Made by a program: the position numbers and the translations under genes. Below, piece after piece: positions 36,998-47,094 of a stretch of DNA of 64,000 bases; the stretch's first letter is position 1, and each line of letters starts with the position of its first letter. The DNA is taken from contig NZ_JBHULS010000006.1 in the NCBI RefSeq assembly GCF_042684585.1, positions 47,942 through 111,941 on the forward strand, given 5' to 3'. This DNA comes from Algorimicrobium sediminis (GTDB lineage: Bacteria; Bacteroidota; Bacteroidia; Flavobacteriales; Flavobacteriaceae). The notes beneath the pieces are model-generated. The model ran no database searches. It saw nothing but the letters and a program-made list of their open reading frames with translations, and was not told the origin of the DNA.

Positions 36998-37573
36998 TTA
37001 AAACTGATAGGAAAGGCCCACGTTTGCAAACCCTTTGTAGCCTACACCTAGTTCTACCACAGCGGCTAATGCTTTTCCAAAGCGGAAACCTAGTGCATTT
37101 ATCTGAAAATTTAAATACGTGGTATTATCCTTCTGCGTATTTTCCGGCGAAGTGTTTTCTGATGATGCTGTAGATAAGGCAAGTGCACCACCCGAGTACA
37201 TTTGGAACCAGGTATTGGCTATATAATGATACTCTGTACCAACGCCAATGGTTAAATAAGTACGCTTTGATTCGCCTACTTTAGTGTTATTTAAAATAAG
37301 GTCTCCTTTGTTACTTTCAAAGGAGCCATCGGCGTATACAAACCAGTTGTTTTCTAAAGCTCTTTTATAGGTTACCATAATTGCGGGTGTGCTGGTTTCG
37401 TTAGCGTAACTAGCCAAACCAAATGGCGCGGTAACAATGGTTTCTAAAATGTCTAAAAATTCGTTACTGGTACCAAAACCTACAGCAACAGAAAGATCGT
37501 TGGTTCCTTTTTCCTGAGAGAAAGTTGCAACAGATAGTAGACTTGCGAGTAAAAATACGTGTAATTTTTTCAT
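36998..37573 (-). CDS. Outer-membrane beta-barrel-like protein
   Basis: A 191-residue protein with signal peptide (1-19, ATFSQ), alternating beta-strand pattern and the terminal aromatic residue (VGLSYQF) typical of small outer-membrane barrels. No specific family recognised. Confidence 0.7.
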   Translation of the reverse strand: MKKLHVFLLASLLSVATFSQEKGTNDLSVAVGFGTSNEFLDILETIVTAPFGLASYANETSTPAIMVTYKRALENNWFVYADGSFESNKGDLILNNTKVGESKRTYLTIGVGTEYHYIANTWFQMYSGGALALSTASSENTSPENTQKDNTTYLNFQINALGFRFGKALAAVVELGVGYKGFANVGLSYQF

Positions 37574-37720
37574 GGTAATTGATTGATTAAAAGGTTAAGT
37601 TTTTAAGGAATGCTTATTATTCCTGTTTTTATGCGGGCAAAAATAGATAAAAATAAATAGAACCTGTGTATTTGTATGAATTTTGTGTTTTTTTAGGTAA
37701 TTAATTGTGTTTATCGCAAA

Positions 37721-37758
37721 AAAAACAGCGGACGTCCAAGTAAGTGTCCGCTGTTTTT
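37721..37758. terminator. Bidirectional terminator
   Basis: AAACAGCGGAC pairs with GTCCGCTGTTT, A run before and T run after; about 65 bases beyond the stop at 37824. Confidence 0.85.
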
Positions 37759-37823
37759 TAATGAAATAAGTTCTAAGAGAAGCGTTTGTAAAGGCTTCAG
37801 TTAGCCAATTTGTAATGGTAATT

Positions 37824-39815
37824 TTAGCTAGTAATTTTATTTTTTTCAATCAGGCTAAAAATACCATCGGTGCTGCGGTAAACTGTTACCTGCCATACTT
37901 CTTTGTTGGAAAGTGTTAGCGTAAAAGTAAAATTTAGGCCATTAACAACTTGTTTTTTTGCCTCGGATATGTGGGCCACAGAAACCTGATTGTTTATAGT
38001 TTGTGCTGCAAATGTAGCTGCCTCTTTAATATCTAAATCTATTTCGGAATCTGTATATGCCCCAACCATATGGCCTTTTTCATAAACCACCTTACCTTCT
38101 TTTATCGTTTCTAAAACTTGAATTTTATGTATTGTTAAGGGGTCTATTTTTAAGGGGTTTTTATCTAAAATAACAAAATCTGCTAGCTTTCCTGTTTCCA
38201 GCGTGCCTTTGTAATCTTCTTCAAAATGCTGAATGGCAGCCCATTCTGTTAAGGTTTTTAAACCCTCGTACGGTGTTAGGCGTTGGTCTGGGCCTAATAC
38301 ATAATTTGTACGTGTAACCCGGTTAACGGTAGCATCTAAAACCCGTAGCGAATTAGGAAATGTTACAGGAGCATCGTGGTGCGAAGTAACGGTTAAACCA
38401 GCGTTAAGGACATCGCGAGTTGGCGAAATATAAGCTGCGCGGGCTTCACCTAAAACAGATTCGCGGTGCCAATCGCCCCAGTAAAACGTGTGCATTGGAA
38501 ACAAAGAAGGTAAAATGTTTAAGGATACTAAACTAGGAATTTGGTCTTTGCGCAAGGTTTGACCATGAATCATAACACTTCTATGGTCTGGATAACCATG
38601 TGTGTTTATGGCGGTGCGAATAGCGTTTAGATACTGATCTATGGCCCTATCTCCGTTGGTGTGTGCTATTATTTGCCATTTGTTTTTAAATGCTCTGGTT
38701 ACATATGCCGTAGCTGTACTATCTGGTAAAATAGGATAGCCTTCATAACAACCGTCTTCCCCATCAGGGTTTACATGATAGCATTTGGACAACCAAGCGG
38801 TTTTTCCTTGTGGCGAACCGTCTAAAACAAGTTTCACGCCACCTATGCGATAATGGTTTTTGTAGCGCTTGTTGGTTGTATAAAATTCGGAATTCATAGC
38901 TTCGGCATTCCAAATAATATCCGGGTAAGACACGACATCAATAAAAAATTTATTTTGAGCCGCCGCTATTTTATAGGCGCTAGTTACATCGGAACTGCTT
39001 CGGCCGTCCTGTGCTGTTGTGTAACCGTATTTGGCATATTCTTCTTGGCCATTTTGTACACTTCTTAACTGAAGTTCTTCGTCGGTATTTTTTGTTAGAA
39101 TGGGTAAAATAGCATCAAAAAAAGCAGCCTCCTCTAAAACGCCCGTAGGGTTACCATCCTTATCGCGTTTAATTTTACCTCCTGCTACGTCTTTGGTGTT
39201 TTTATTGTAACCCACCATTTCCAAGCCTTTACTGTTTAAACAGCCTAAATGAGTGGACTGATGAATAACCATGACGGGCATTGTGGTCGAGATTTTATCT
39301 AAAAGTTCGCGTGTTGGGTGTGTTTTCTCTTTTAGGCGGGAATCGTCGTAGCCATAAATCATAATCCACCCTGTTTTAGACATTAAAAATTTGCCGTTTT
39401 CTGTGGTCATCCACTCTTTGGCAACTTCAACAATACTATTAAAGTCATCGCCAGGACCATCGGGAGCAGGAAGTACATTAGCAGCCATTGCCAACATACC
39501 TGTATTATACATATGGCCGTGCGAGTCAATAAAACCAGGTAACAAGGTTGCTCCGTTTAAATCTTTTTTAATCGGATTTGTGCCAGCTATTTTAAAGGCC
39601 GACTCCTGGTTGCCTACAAACTCAATTTTACCTTGCTTGGAAACTAAAGCTTGGGCGTATTGCGGAATACTATCCACCATTGTAATAATATCGCCATTAA
39701 AATAAATAGTGGCAGGACTGGAAGGTTCGGTTTGTTTGGCAGTTGTTTTGGTATCCTTACAAGACATGTAAAATAGCGCCAATAACAACACCCCAAAAAA
39801 GGTATTTGTTTTCAT
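37824..39815 (-). CDS. Amidohydrolase family lipoprotein (YtcJ-like)
   Basis: A 663-residue metal-dependent hydrolase of the Amidohydro_3 group: lipobox YMSC at residue 19, metal motif IDSHGHMY, and TSHHDAP and KLADFVILDKNPL near the end. Substrate unknown; relatives split N-acyl or formamide bonds. About 90 C-terminal residues go beyond the usual fold. It probably faces the periplasm. Confidence 0.87.
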   Translation of the reverse strand: MKTNTFFGVLLLALFYMSCKDTKTTAKQTEPSSPATIYFNGDIITMVDSIPQYAQALVSKQGKIEFVGNQESAFKIAGTNPIKKDLNGATLLPGFIDSHGHMYNTGMLAMAANVLPAPDGPGDDFNSIVEVAKEWMTTENGKFLMSKTGWIMIYGYDDSRLKEKTHPTRELLDKISTTMPVMVIHQSTHLGCLNSKGLEMVGYNKNTKDVAGGKIKRDKDGNPTGVLEEAAFFDAILPILTKNTDEELQLRSVQNGQEEYAKYGYTTAQDGRSSSDVTSAYKIAAAQNKFFIDVVSYPDIIWNAEAMNSEFYTTNKRYKNHYRIGGVKLVLDGSPQGKTAWLSKCYHVNPDGEDGCYEGYPILPDSTATAYVTRAFKNKWQIIAHTNGDRAIDQYLNAIRTAINTHGYPDHRSVMIHGQTLRKDQIPSLVSLNILPSLFPMHTFYWGDWHRESVLGEARAAYISPTRDVLNAGLTVTSHHDAPVTFPNSLRVLDATVNRVTRTNYVLGPDQRLTPYEGLKTLTEWAAIQHFEEDYKGTLETGKLADFVILDKNPLKIDPLTIHKIQVLETIKEGKVVYEKGHMVGAYTDSEIDLDIKEAATFAAQTINNQVSVAHISEAKKQVVNGLNFTFTLTLSNKEVWQVTVYRSTDGIFSLIEKNKITS

Positions 39816-40252
39816 AAGTTCTGGAATAAATTTGGTTGGTTATTGTGTTAACACGAATTTAGTTTTAATTTTCAAGCTTACAAAACGTTTATCCTACTGT
39901 AAACCAGAATAATTTCGTGTATTTTTTAATTTTTTCGTTTCAAGCGTAATTTTTGGAATTTTTTGTTAAGGTTAAGTTTGGCATTCACGATTTTTAGAAA
40001 CACCTTTCGTTACACCTGAATTTTTAATTTGAAGGCACTGTGATTACCAGCTAAACTAAAAAACCAATCTTTTTTTCTCCTGTTTTGAAACTTGAAACTT
40101 TGAAAATTATTCCTAGTATCAGCTGTGTCATTTATAAGGATAAGTGCAACTTGGTTATGAAAAGATATTAAAGTCTCGTGCTTGGTTTAATGGCTTATAC
40201 CGCTAAATACAATTTTATGTGTATTAGTTTAAAACAAGTTGTTGCTTTTAGC
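39816..40252. other. Intergenic stretch, 437 bases
   Basis: AT-rich sequence with no supported gene, RNA or clear terminator on either strand. Confidence 0.5.
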
Positions 40253-40642
40253 TTACAGCCATTCGGTTTTAAGTTTTTTTAATTCAGATTCCAATATATT
40301 TAGTTGGTTTTTGGATAGCAATGCACCATTTATTGAAACCTTTTTTTTGGGCGTTACAAGTATATAATCTCCAGCAAATTTTTTAATTTGATAAACTTTA
40401 TCCAGATTTATTTTTTTTCCAAAAGGACCGTTTAGCGTTAATTCATTGTTGCTAATAGTAACATAACCATATTTTTTCTGATAGAAATACATTGACAAAT
40501 AAGATATAGCTATTACAGCCCAACCGTAATCTAGCCAATGCATGGTATTATTATAAAATAGTTTGAAGAAAAAATAACCCAACCAAATGGTACCAAAAAT
40601 TAAATTGAATCGTAACTGCTTTTTTTGGTAATCTAATTTCAT
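40253..40642 (-). CDS. Small membrane protein with PH-like C-terminus
   Basis: A 129-residue protein with two membrane helices (about 12-50) followed by a beta-rich part (YVTISNNELTLNGPFGKKI, KKVSINGALL) like bacterial PH (YcxB/YdbT-like) domains. Start at 40642 is preferred to one 15 codons upstream. Similar in layout to the next gene at 40831. Confidence 0.6.
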   Translation of the reverse strand: MKLDYQKKQLRFNLIFGTIWLGYFFFKLFYNNTMHWLDYGWAVIAISYLSMYFYQKKYGYVTISNNELTLNGPFGKKINLDKVYQIKKFAGDYILVTPKKKVSINGALLSKNQLNILESELKKLKTEWL

Positions 40643-40830
40643 GCTATGGCGATTTTTAGAACGTTCATTAAAGGCTAAAATAAACAAATTTAATACGCTT
40701 TAAAATAGATGGAACTATAAAAACACCATCCTTGGTTTTGTAATATTTTTAGTTTTTGTTACATGCTAAAAACTTGTTATCCAGTTTACCAGTATCACTA
40801 TTATTGGATAAAAAAATTGTATTTTTTTAA

Positions 40831-41331
40831 TTAAGACAAGGCATTTGTTACCGTTTGCTTGCCTAATTTGAAATCCAAAAACTTGTGCAGTTTCGGATAA
40901 TCTATGGCGAGCGAATCTAAATTTAGTGGAATAATATTATTTTTGAGTTTGGATTTAGCCGTTTTTCGAAAAAGGTATTTAAAATCAGCACGATTAGTAT
41001 GTCCTTTTTGTGTTACTATTAAAACATGATTATTGCCCCTTTTGGTAATTGTTACCTCACTAATATCGCGCCATAAAATGGGCTTTTTAGTTATTTTCTG
41101 ATGTATAATTCCTGCTTCAGACAGGATCAGTTGTGGGGTTTTATCTATTAAATTATACACGGCAACAAAAATGCCTACAACTCCTAAAAACAAGTTTAAA
41201 ATTCCTATGGCTATTAGCATATAATTGGTGGCACGAATGCATACTAATCCAAATACAATTATCACGGAGGCTAAAAGTAGTAGCTTAAACATGCTTCGTT
41301 TAGATATGTAAAATGTTAATTTACTTTCCAA
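40831..41331 (-). CDS. STM3941-like membrane protein
   Basis: A 166-residue protein with two membrane helices (about 14-60) and a PH-like region in which ILWRDISEVTI and IIPLNLDSL match the STM3941 family. Function unknown. It and the 40253 gene may be distant relatives placed side by side, 188 bases apart. Confidence 0.72.
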   Translation of the reverse strand: MESKLTFYISKRSMFKLLLLASVIIVFGLVCIRATNYMLIAIGILNLFLGVVGIFVAVYNLIDKTPQLILSEAGIIHQKITKKPILWRDISEVTITKRGNNHVLIVTQKGHTNRADFKYLFRKTAKSKLKNNIIPLNLDSLAIDYPKLHKFLDFKLGKQTVTNALS

Positions 41332-41562
41332 ATGCCCTTTTTTGATGCGGTTTTTTTTTTAATTCTTATCAGAGTTAAGATATTAAAAAAAAAATAATAG
41401 AACAAGTAGCATTTTTGTTTAAGCATCTGGATAAACCAAAGGGGTTATAATAATCAATTTATGAAAGATTCAGTTATTTAGGAATTCATGAATTGTAACG
41501 GTATTTGTACCCATTTTAAAAACGCTTTTTGGTATTTAGCAATTTGCTGGTTTGTGTAAGGT

Positions 41563-42609
41563 TTACATGGTAAGCTTGTTATAAAACTTTTTGCGCAACC
41601 AAAAGGATAATTTTACCAAAACAATTAATGCGGGAACTTCAACCAGAGGTCCAATAACACCAGTAAAAGCCTGTCCAGAGTGCAAACCAAAAACAGCAAT
41701 GGCCACTGCAATAGCTAATTCAAAATTGTTTCCTGCAGCTGTAAAAGCTACCGCCGTTGTTTGGTTGTAAGCCGCGCCTGTTGCTTTGGTAATAAAAAAA
41801 CCAATAACAAACATAAGCGTAAAATAGATAAGAAGCGGGATAGCAATAATTACCACATCTAAAGGTATTTGCACAATTAACTCGCCTTTTAGTGAAAACA
41901 TGACTACAATGGTAATTAAAAGAGCAAGCAAGGTAATTGGTGAAATAGCAGGCAAAAATTTAGCGATATACCAAGTTAAACCCTTTAATTTTACCAAAAT
42001 TAGTCTGCTTAAAAAGCCCATTACAAAGGGAATGCCTAAATATATAGCCACACTTTTAGCAATAGTCTCTATTGGAATGGAAACAATGGCGCTTTCAAAA
42101 CCAAAATAAGGGGGCAGAACCGAAATAAAAATCCAAGCGTAAAAACCGTAAGCAAAAACCTGAAAAATACTATTTAAAGCAACTAAACCTGCGGCATACT
42201 CGGTGCTTCCCTCTGCAAGATCGTTCCAAACCAATACCATTGCTATACAACGCGCTAATCCTATTAAAATTAGGCCTACCATGTATTCAGGATATTCTTT
42301 TAGAAATGTAATGGCCAAAAAAAACATTAAAAAAGGACCTAAAACCCAATTAAGAAAAAGTGAAATGGACAAAATTTTTGTGTTTTTAAATATTTTAGGT
42401 AGCGTTGCATAATTAACCTTGGCTAATGGCGGATACATCATTAAAATTAACCCCACAGCTATGGGAATATTGGTAGTACCACTATTAAAAGCGTTGATAT
42501 TATTTGGGAAAGTGGGAAAAAAATAGCCAAGGCCAACACCTATTATCATGGCTAAAAAAATCCAAAGTGTAAGATGTTTGTCTAGAAAATGTAACTTTTT
42601 TGAAGCCAT
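41563..42609 (-). CDS. arsB: ACR3-family arsenite efflux transporter
   Basis: A 348-residue ten-helix carrier that exports arsenite. The conserved cysteine segment GLARCIAMVLVWNDLA and the C-terminal TAAGNNFELAIAVAIAVFG are visible. Last gene of the arsenic operon, 3 bases after the phosphatase gene. ACR3 is not homologous to classical ArsB, though the symbol is often reused. Confidence 0.95.
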   Translation of the reverse strand: MASKKLHFLDKHLTLWIFLAMIIGVGLGYFFPTFPNNINAFNSGTTNIPIAVGLILMMYPPLAKVNYATLPKIFKNTKILSISLFLNWVLGPFLMFFLAITFLKEYPEYMVGLILIGLARCIAMVLVWNDLAEGSTEYAAGLVALNSIFQVFAYGFYAWIFISVLPPYFGFESAIVSIPIETIAKSVAIYLGIPFVMGFLSRLILVKLKGLTWYIAKFLPAISPITLLALLITIVVMFSLKGELIVQIPLDVVIIAIPLLIYFTLMFVIGFFITKATGAAYNQTTAVAFTAAGNNFELAIAVAIAVFGLHSGQAFTGVIGPLVEVPALIVLVKLSFWLRKKFYNKLTM

Positions 42610-42612
42610 TTT

Positions 42613-43245
42613 TTACAAATTAATTTGTGAAAATACATAAAACATGCCGGTGGCAATTTGCAAACTGCGCTCGTGGTATTTTTCCTCCTGTTGCGCTGTC
42701 GTATCGTAAATTTTAGGATCTTCAAAAGTTATAATAATGCGTTTTTCAGCGCCGGCTATAAAAGGACAACCGGCATCGGCTTGGGCGCAGGTTACAACGG
42801 CTGCGAAGCCAGATACTGGATTAAAATGAGAATTTAATGCCTTGGAAAATCCTATAATCGGGTGTGAATTGCTGCCAAACTTTATGCTGTAAATAGGGTT
42901 TTCGGTTTCCGAAATTTTGTGAATTAAGAAACCCGAATTTTGTAGTGTTTTGGCTACTGTTGGATAAAGAGCGGTGGTTTCTGTTCCAGCCGAGTAACAA
43001 AATAGGTTTTCAATGTGAAAATAGGTGCCTATGGTTTGTGCCCAAATTTGGGCCAAATGACTTCGGCGGGAGTTGTGTGTACAAATAAAATTTAGCCGTA
43101 TAGTCTCATTTTCTGAAGCCTTTGTTTGTATAAAATTAATGAGCGGTTGTAAAGCTGTTTTACGTTTATTTGAAATGGTGTTAGGATTTAGGGCGTCTAT
43201 AAAGGCCTTAATTTCTGGAAATAAGGGTGTTTTTTTAGCAGTCAT
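42613..43245 (-). CDS. Arsenate reductase-type low-molecular-weight tyrosine phosphatase
   Basis: A 210-residue protein with the LMW-PTP loop CTHNSRRSH (Cx5R) after strand LNFI, plus a later FEDPKIYD segment. In arsenic operons of this phylum this form is the probable arsenate reductase. About 45 residues precede the fold. It lies between DUF6428 and ACR3 with short gaps. Confidence 0.88.
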   Translation of the reverse strand: MTAKKTPLFPEIKAFIDALNPNTISNKRKTALQPLINFIQTKASENETIRLNFICTHNSRRSHLAQIWAQTIGTYFHIENLFCYSAGTETTALYPTVAKTLQNSGFLIHKISETENPIYSIKFGSNSHPIIGFSKALNSHFNPVSGFAAVVTCAQADAGCPFIAGAEKRIIITFEDPKIYDTTAQQEEKYHERSLQIATGMFYVFSQINL

Positions 43246-43257
43246 TTATTATTTATT

Positions 43258-43710
43258 TTAACAACAGCCGGATCCGGGTGTGCATTTGTTTTCTAATACC
43301 ATTGGCGGTTTATCCTCTGAAATACCACATTTATCCTTGGCTAAACAATCGGTATAGGTATTTGTTAATAGGAAATATTGCCCATCAAAATCGAGTCCAA
43401 AATGTCCAATGGTATCGGATTGATAGGAAACTTCAATATCCAGATTTGGAAGCTTTAACGCTTTTTCCGAAAGGTCAATTATTTGCAAGAGTTTTTCAGA
43501 ATGTAATCTGTGGTTGTAATCGTTGGCAGCCCAAAGTTGGAAATTTATTAGCGTTTCTTTTCTTTCCGTGCCGCCACAATCTATAAAGTGTTTTGAAATA
43601 CGACCAATTTCAGTAATGTGTGCATGTTTAGGAACAAATTGCCCGTTTGGTAATTTGAAACTAATGGTTTTTAGGCTCTTTAATATTAATTTTAGTTCGG
43701 ATAATGTCAT
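43258..43710 (-). CDS. DUF6428 family protein
   Basis: A 150-residue protein seen in arsenic operons of flavobacteria; the body carries KAHITEIGRIS-like residues (HAHITEIGRISKHFIDCGG) and a cysteine-rich tail ending CTPGSGCC, which could bind arsenite. Function unproven. A 14-base sequence before its start repeats one before arsR. Confidence 0.85.
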   Translation of the reverse strand: MTLSELKLILKSLKTISFKLPNGQFVPKHAHITEIGRISKHFIDCGGTERKETLINFQLWAANDYNHRLHSEKLLQIIDLSEKALKLPNLDIEVSYQSDTIGHFGLDFDGQYFLLTNTYTDCLAKDKCGISEDKPPMVLENKCTPGSGCC

Positions 43711-43712
43711 AA

Positions 43713-43726
43713 TATTTGTTTATTGC
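43713..43726 (-). promoter_or_regulatory. Repeated 14-base leader element before DUF6428
   Basis: TATTTGTTTATTGC on the plus strand is repeated exactly at 44098-44111 before arsR. It may be a second ArsR site or a translation-enhancing A-rich leader. Confidence 0.4.
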
Positions 43727-43755
43727 TATAATGCGATTAATTTGCTTAAATTTTT

Positions 43756-44088
43756 TTAACAACAATCCAGTTGTTCGGTTATATCTTGGTTTAAAAATGC
43801 CATCATAACTGTTTTCATTTTTTTCCAATTTTCGGTGTGTATACAGTAGCAAACACGCGTGCCTTCCACACGGCCCTTAATTAACCCTAAATGTTTTAAT
43901 TCTTTTAAATGTTGCGAAATTGTGGGTTGCGCTAATCCAATTTCGTTTACTAAATCGCCACAAACACACGCATTAATTTTAAATAAATGCTGTAAAATAG
44001 CCACTCTTGCAGGGTGTCCAAATGCTTTGGCAAAAAGCGAAATTTCATTTTGTTGGTTGGAAAACATTTCCGTTTTAGCTAATCCCAT
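43756..44088 (-). CDS. ArsR-family metalloregulator
   Basis: A 110-residue winged-helix repressor: FGHPARVAILQHL, a CVCGDLV arsenite site on the helix before the recognition helix, QPTISQHLKELKHLGLI. It ends in CC. It should release DNA when As(III) binds its cysteines and derepress the operon that follows. Confidence 0.93.
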   Translation of the reverse strand: MGLAKTEMFSNQQNEISLFAKAFGHPARVAILQHLFKINACVCGDLVNEIGLAQPTISQHLKELKHLGLIKGRVEGTRVCYCIHTENWKKMKTVMMAFLNQDITEQLDCC

Positions 44089-44105
44089 ACTATTTATTAT
44101 TTGTT

Positions 44106-44123
44106 TATTGCAATATTACAATA
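44106..44123. promoter_or_regulatory. Putative ArsR operator
   Basis: TATTG and CAATA form an inverted repeat with an 8-base centre, 18 bases upstream of the arsR start. Confidence 0.5.
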
Positions 44124-44225
44124 TATTTTATATAATTAAAAAATTGATAGTCTTTTTTTTACTACCAAGCTTAATTTATGCATGTTTTAGCTGCATGCGC
44201 CTGATTTGTTTTTTTATGCAAATGT

Positions 44226-44594
44226 TTAATTTGGGGAATGCAAACCAATTTTATTTCCTTCGGAGTCAATAAATAGAGCGTAAAAGCCACTTTCGTCTGC
44301 GTGAAGTGATTTGGGAACTAGTATTTTACCACCATTTTCTTCAATTTTATCTAAAATAATTTGAAGATTATTGCCACCATTTAAATAAATGGTTACACCA
44401 TTGGCGGATGGCATGTAGCCCTCGGCTTTCATAATAACACCCGTAACCATGTGGTTTTCGTATGGAAATATGCCTATTTCCATGTTGGGCATTTTCATTT
44501 TTTCAATGTTGAGGTTTAAAATAGCTTCGTAAAAACTTACTGCCCGCGACAAATTGGTTGCTGGAATTTCAAAAATGGAAAGATGACTTTTCAT
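44226..44594 (-). CDS. VOC (glyoxalase-like) family protein
   Basis: A 122-residue single VOC module: FEIPATNLSRAVSFYEAIL, GVTIYLNGGNNLQ, ESGFYALFIDSEGNKIGLHS. Metal and substrate are unknown; the family covers glyoxalases, dioxygenases and thiol transferases. It lies near the arsenic operon but is separated by 137 bases and may be independent. Confidence 0.87.
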   Translation of the reverse strand: MKSHLSIFEIPATNLSRAVSFYEAILNLNIEKMKMPNMEIGIFPYENHMVTGVIMKAEGYMPSANGVTIYLNGGNNLQIILDKIEENGGKILVPKSLHADESGFYALFIDSEGNKIGLHSPN

Positions 44595-44797
44595 GGTTTG
44601 CCTTTTATTAATGTGTGTATTAAAAATTTTAAAAAATATTTCTGCCTAATATGAATTGAATTGTAATAAGTTGGCAAGCCTGTGTTAACGTTCTATAAAT
44701 TAAAGATACAGGTAATTTCATGTCGTTCTACAAGCTTATGTAACTATTTATTTTGGTGTTATTGTAACGCTATTAGATTCCTTGGATGTAAAAAAAT

Positions 44798-45379
44798 TTA
44801 AGCACCAAACTCTATTTTAATTTGGTATTTTGATAGAAGACCAACTACCGTTTCTAAATCAAATTTAGCGCCTTTAATTTGGTTGTTTTCCGGATCGATT
44901 GTGAAGTTAACGGAACCTTTGAAATTTGTGTTTTGTAAGTTTGTATTTTCGAATACGGCATGCAGAAAATCGCAGTTTTTAAAAATGGATGCGCTTAAGT
45001 TACATCCGCTAAAATCCACTTCATGAAGTTTAGAATTTATAAACTCGGTTTTAGGAAATTGTTTTTTGTAAAAAGATGAGTGGCTTAATTGGCAGTTATT
45101 AACTTTTAAAGAAAACCCAAAGTCATTGCAGTTTTCAAAATGTAAACCTAACATTTTGCAATCCTTAAAATAGGCATCTTGAAATGCTGTTTGAACTATT
45201 TTGGCCGAGCTAAAGTTACATTCGTAAAATTCGCATGATACAAAGCTGATTTTTGATAGGTCGGCATTTGAAAAATTACAGTTTAAAAAGGTACACAATT
45301 CAAATGTGCCTTTTGGAAGTGTATTTTTAGAAAAGTCGTTCTTTTCAAATATTTTTTCTTCAGTAAACGTATGTTCCAT
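44798..45379 (-). CDS. Pentapeptide-repeat protein (Qnr/McbG-like)
   Basis: A 193-residue protein made almost wholly of A(D/N)LxF-type repeats (CTFLNCNFSNADLSKISF), folding as a right-handed beta-helix. Size and a mid-break resemble Qnr/McbG proteins that mimic DNA and protect gyrase, but the sequence alone does not prove that role. Confidence 0.85.
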   Translation of the reverse strand: MEHTFTEEKIFEKNDFSKNTLPKGTFELCTFLNCNFSNADLSKISFVSCEFYECNFSSAKIVQTAFQDAYFKDCKMLGLHFENCNDFGFSLKVNNCQLSHSSFYKKQFPKTEFINSKLHEVDFSGCNLSASIFKNCDFLHAVFENTNLQNTNFKGSVNFTIDPENNQIKGAKFDLETVVGLLSKYQIKIEFGA

Positions 45380-45825
45380 ATAATTATTATGTCAAAAATC
45401 GTATTTCAAATTACGAATTTAGTTATGGGTTTTATGGCCTATTTGGCACATCTAAAGTAGTAAAAAATAAGTTCTGTAAATTATGGGCTACTTTATACTG
45501 TACTTTATTGGTGCCAGATGTTATTTTTTTCTGTTCTAAAAATGCTTTTTATTTTTGGCCTTTTGCTTGCTTATTTAACCACTTATGTAAATAGCTGTAT
45601 TGCCTGTATGATTTAAATTTTTTGGTATTTTTCCAAAATGTTATTGTGGCAATTTTCGTTATTTATAGCCGTAACTTTCAGTGAAATTTTGGTTTAATGA
45701 TACGCATTTTTTTTGAGTGGCAGAAGACAACTAAATAGGTCTCAAAAAAGTGAGTTAAACCGCTCGTTATGTTTTTAAATAGGTTTGAGGCACGGTAGTT
45801 TTATGGGGTTTATGTCCTTTGGCGG
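45380..45825. other. Intergenic stretch, 446 bases
   Basis: No supported gene on either strand and no clear terminator. It marks the edge of the repeat-rich accessory region. Confidence 0.5.
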
Positions 45826-46917
45826 TTACATTATGTTGTAATTAATTTCTGTAATTTTTAATTTCAACCAAGTCCATACGCCGTTTTCTTGTTCCCAGCT
45901 AGCCTCGCAGGCAACAGGAATTTTTATACCATTTCTTTCTTCAATTTGAGTAGCATTTACCATCCATTTTGTTGGTTCTATTGCATTTGAATCTTTAAAG
46001 CGCATGGCTACAAATTTTTTAAAGTTTCCGTTTTCGTCAAAGTGGAACTCTCCCGAACCCTTTGTTCCGTTGTATTCCAAAGTGGCCTTCGCAGAATAGC
46101 TGTTTATAGGTTGCCACGTTATATATTTACTTAATGAGGCAGAAGGAAACCAAACTATTTCGGCTAAAAACCGTTGTAGAGAAGCTTGGTTAACTTTATG
46201 GCTGTTTTTTGCATCTGCTACAGGTATGAGGGATAGCAGTTTTATGGTCATTTCTCCATTACCGGCCTCGAATTTATCGCGACCAACTATGCTGAAAATT
46301 GAATTTATTTTTGTGTTAATGGTCCAATGAAATGCCGGCGGATGTGTTGTAACATATTGTTCAGCTTTACCAGTGTTCCAGTTTTCTTGTTCGGGATTTA
46401 ATTTAAGCTGTAACGCTTGTTTTAAATGCACATTGGAAACTGGACGTTTGCCTACGGTACCATTGTTTTTTAGCCACTTTTGAACACTTACAGGTAATTC
46501 CGAAATGGTTTTTTCAGTAATTACTTGTGCTCCGTTAGTTTGCGTATTTTTTAAAAGGATTGACCTTTCTGCTGCAATTGTATTGTTAAAGCTAAAACTT
46601 GCATACGCAATTAATGCAGATACCAGAATTATTAGGTTTAGAATTGTGCCAAATTTTGCGTCGTGCCAAAAATTAATAATTAAAAGCTGTGAGCCAATTA
46701 CAGCTAAAAACGCAGGTAGCCACCAAATTTTGGACTCACTAATTAATAAGCTTACTGCTGTAGCAAAAACAATAAATAGTATTAGCCATAGCAGTCCTGA
46801 AGTTTTGGAAATTGGCTGTGAAATAGCATTAAATTTAGCAAGGTTAAAAGCTTTTAGGAATCCAAATAAATGAATAATTCCGTGTAGTGCAATTAGTATA
46901 ATTAAAGCTATTCGCAT
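45826..46917 (-). CDS. DUF6544 family membrane protein
   Basis: A 363-residue protein with about four N-terminal membrane helices (to residue ~115) and a large C-terminal soluble part of the DUF6544 type (VQKWLKNNGTVGKRPVSNVHL, WFPSASLSKYI, MRFKDSNAIEPTKWMV). Function unknown. It is the last gene before the first cassette-type repeat. Confidence 0.8.
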   Translation of the reverse strand: MRIALIILIALHGIIHLFGFLKAFNLAKFNAISQPISKTSGLLWLILFIVFATAVSLLISESKIWWLPAFLAVIGSQLLIINFWHDAKFGTILNLIILVSALIAYASFSFNNTIAAERSILLKNTQTNGAQVITEKTISELPVSVQKWLKNNGTVGKRPVSNVHLKQALQLKLNPEQENWNTGKAEQYVTTHPPAFHWTINTKINSIFSIVGRDKFEAGNGEMTIKLLSLIPVADAKNSHKVNQASLQRFLAEIVWFPSASLSKYITWQPINSYSAKATLEYNGTKGSGEFHFDENGNFKKFVAMRFKDSNAIEPTKWMVNATQIEERNGIKIPVACEASWEQENGVWTWLKLKITEINYNIM

Positions 46918-46934
46918 TGCTGAAGTTTACTTAA

Positions 46935-47094
46935 GGTTAACGATTTTGGTTATGGCTTAAAGCGTTATTTTCGTATCTAATTTAGAAAATAAAAACCGAA
47001 TAGACACGAACACAGCGAATTGGCGCAAGCAACATTCGCAGGAGTTTTTGTAAGTAGCCTAAGAATAAGCTAATAAGTTATATATACGGCTGTT
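46935..47094 (-). repeat. attC-like element R1 (type 1)
   Basis: Carries the type-1 core (AATAAAAACCGAATAGACACGA, core bases 46987-47008 shortened here) and ends in TATATACGGCTG, right after the stop of the 47095 gene. Somewhat degenerate. Confidence 0.7.

Noticed and set aside
44798..45379. Quinolone-resistance (qnr) gene
   Set aside because: Pentapeptide repeats and size are similar, but such repeats are too generic to call gyrase protection from sequence alone.
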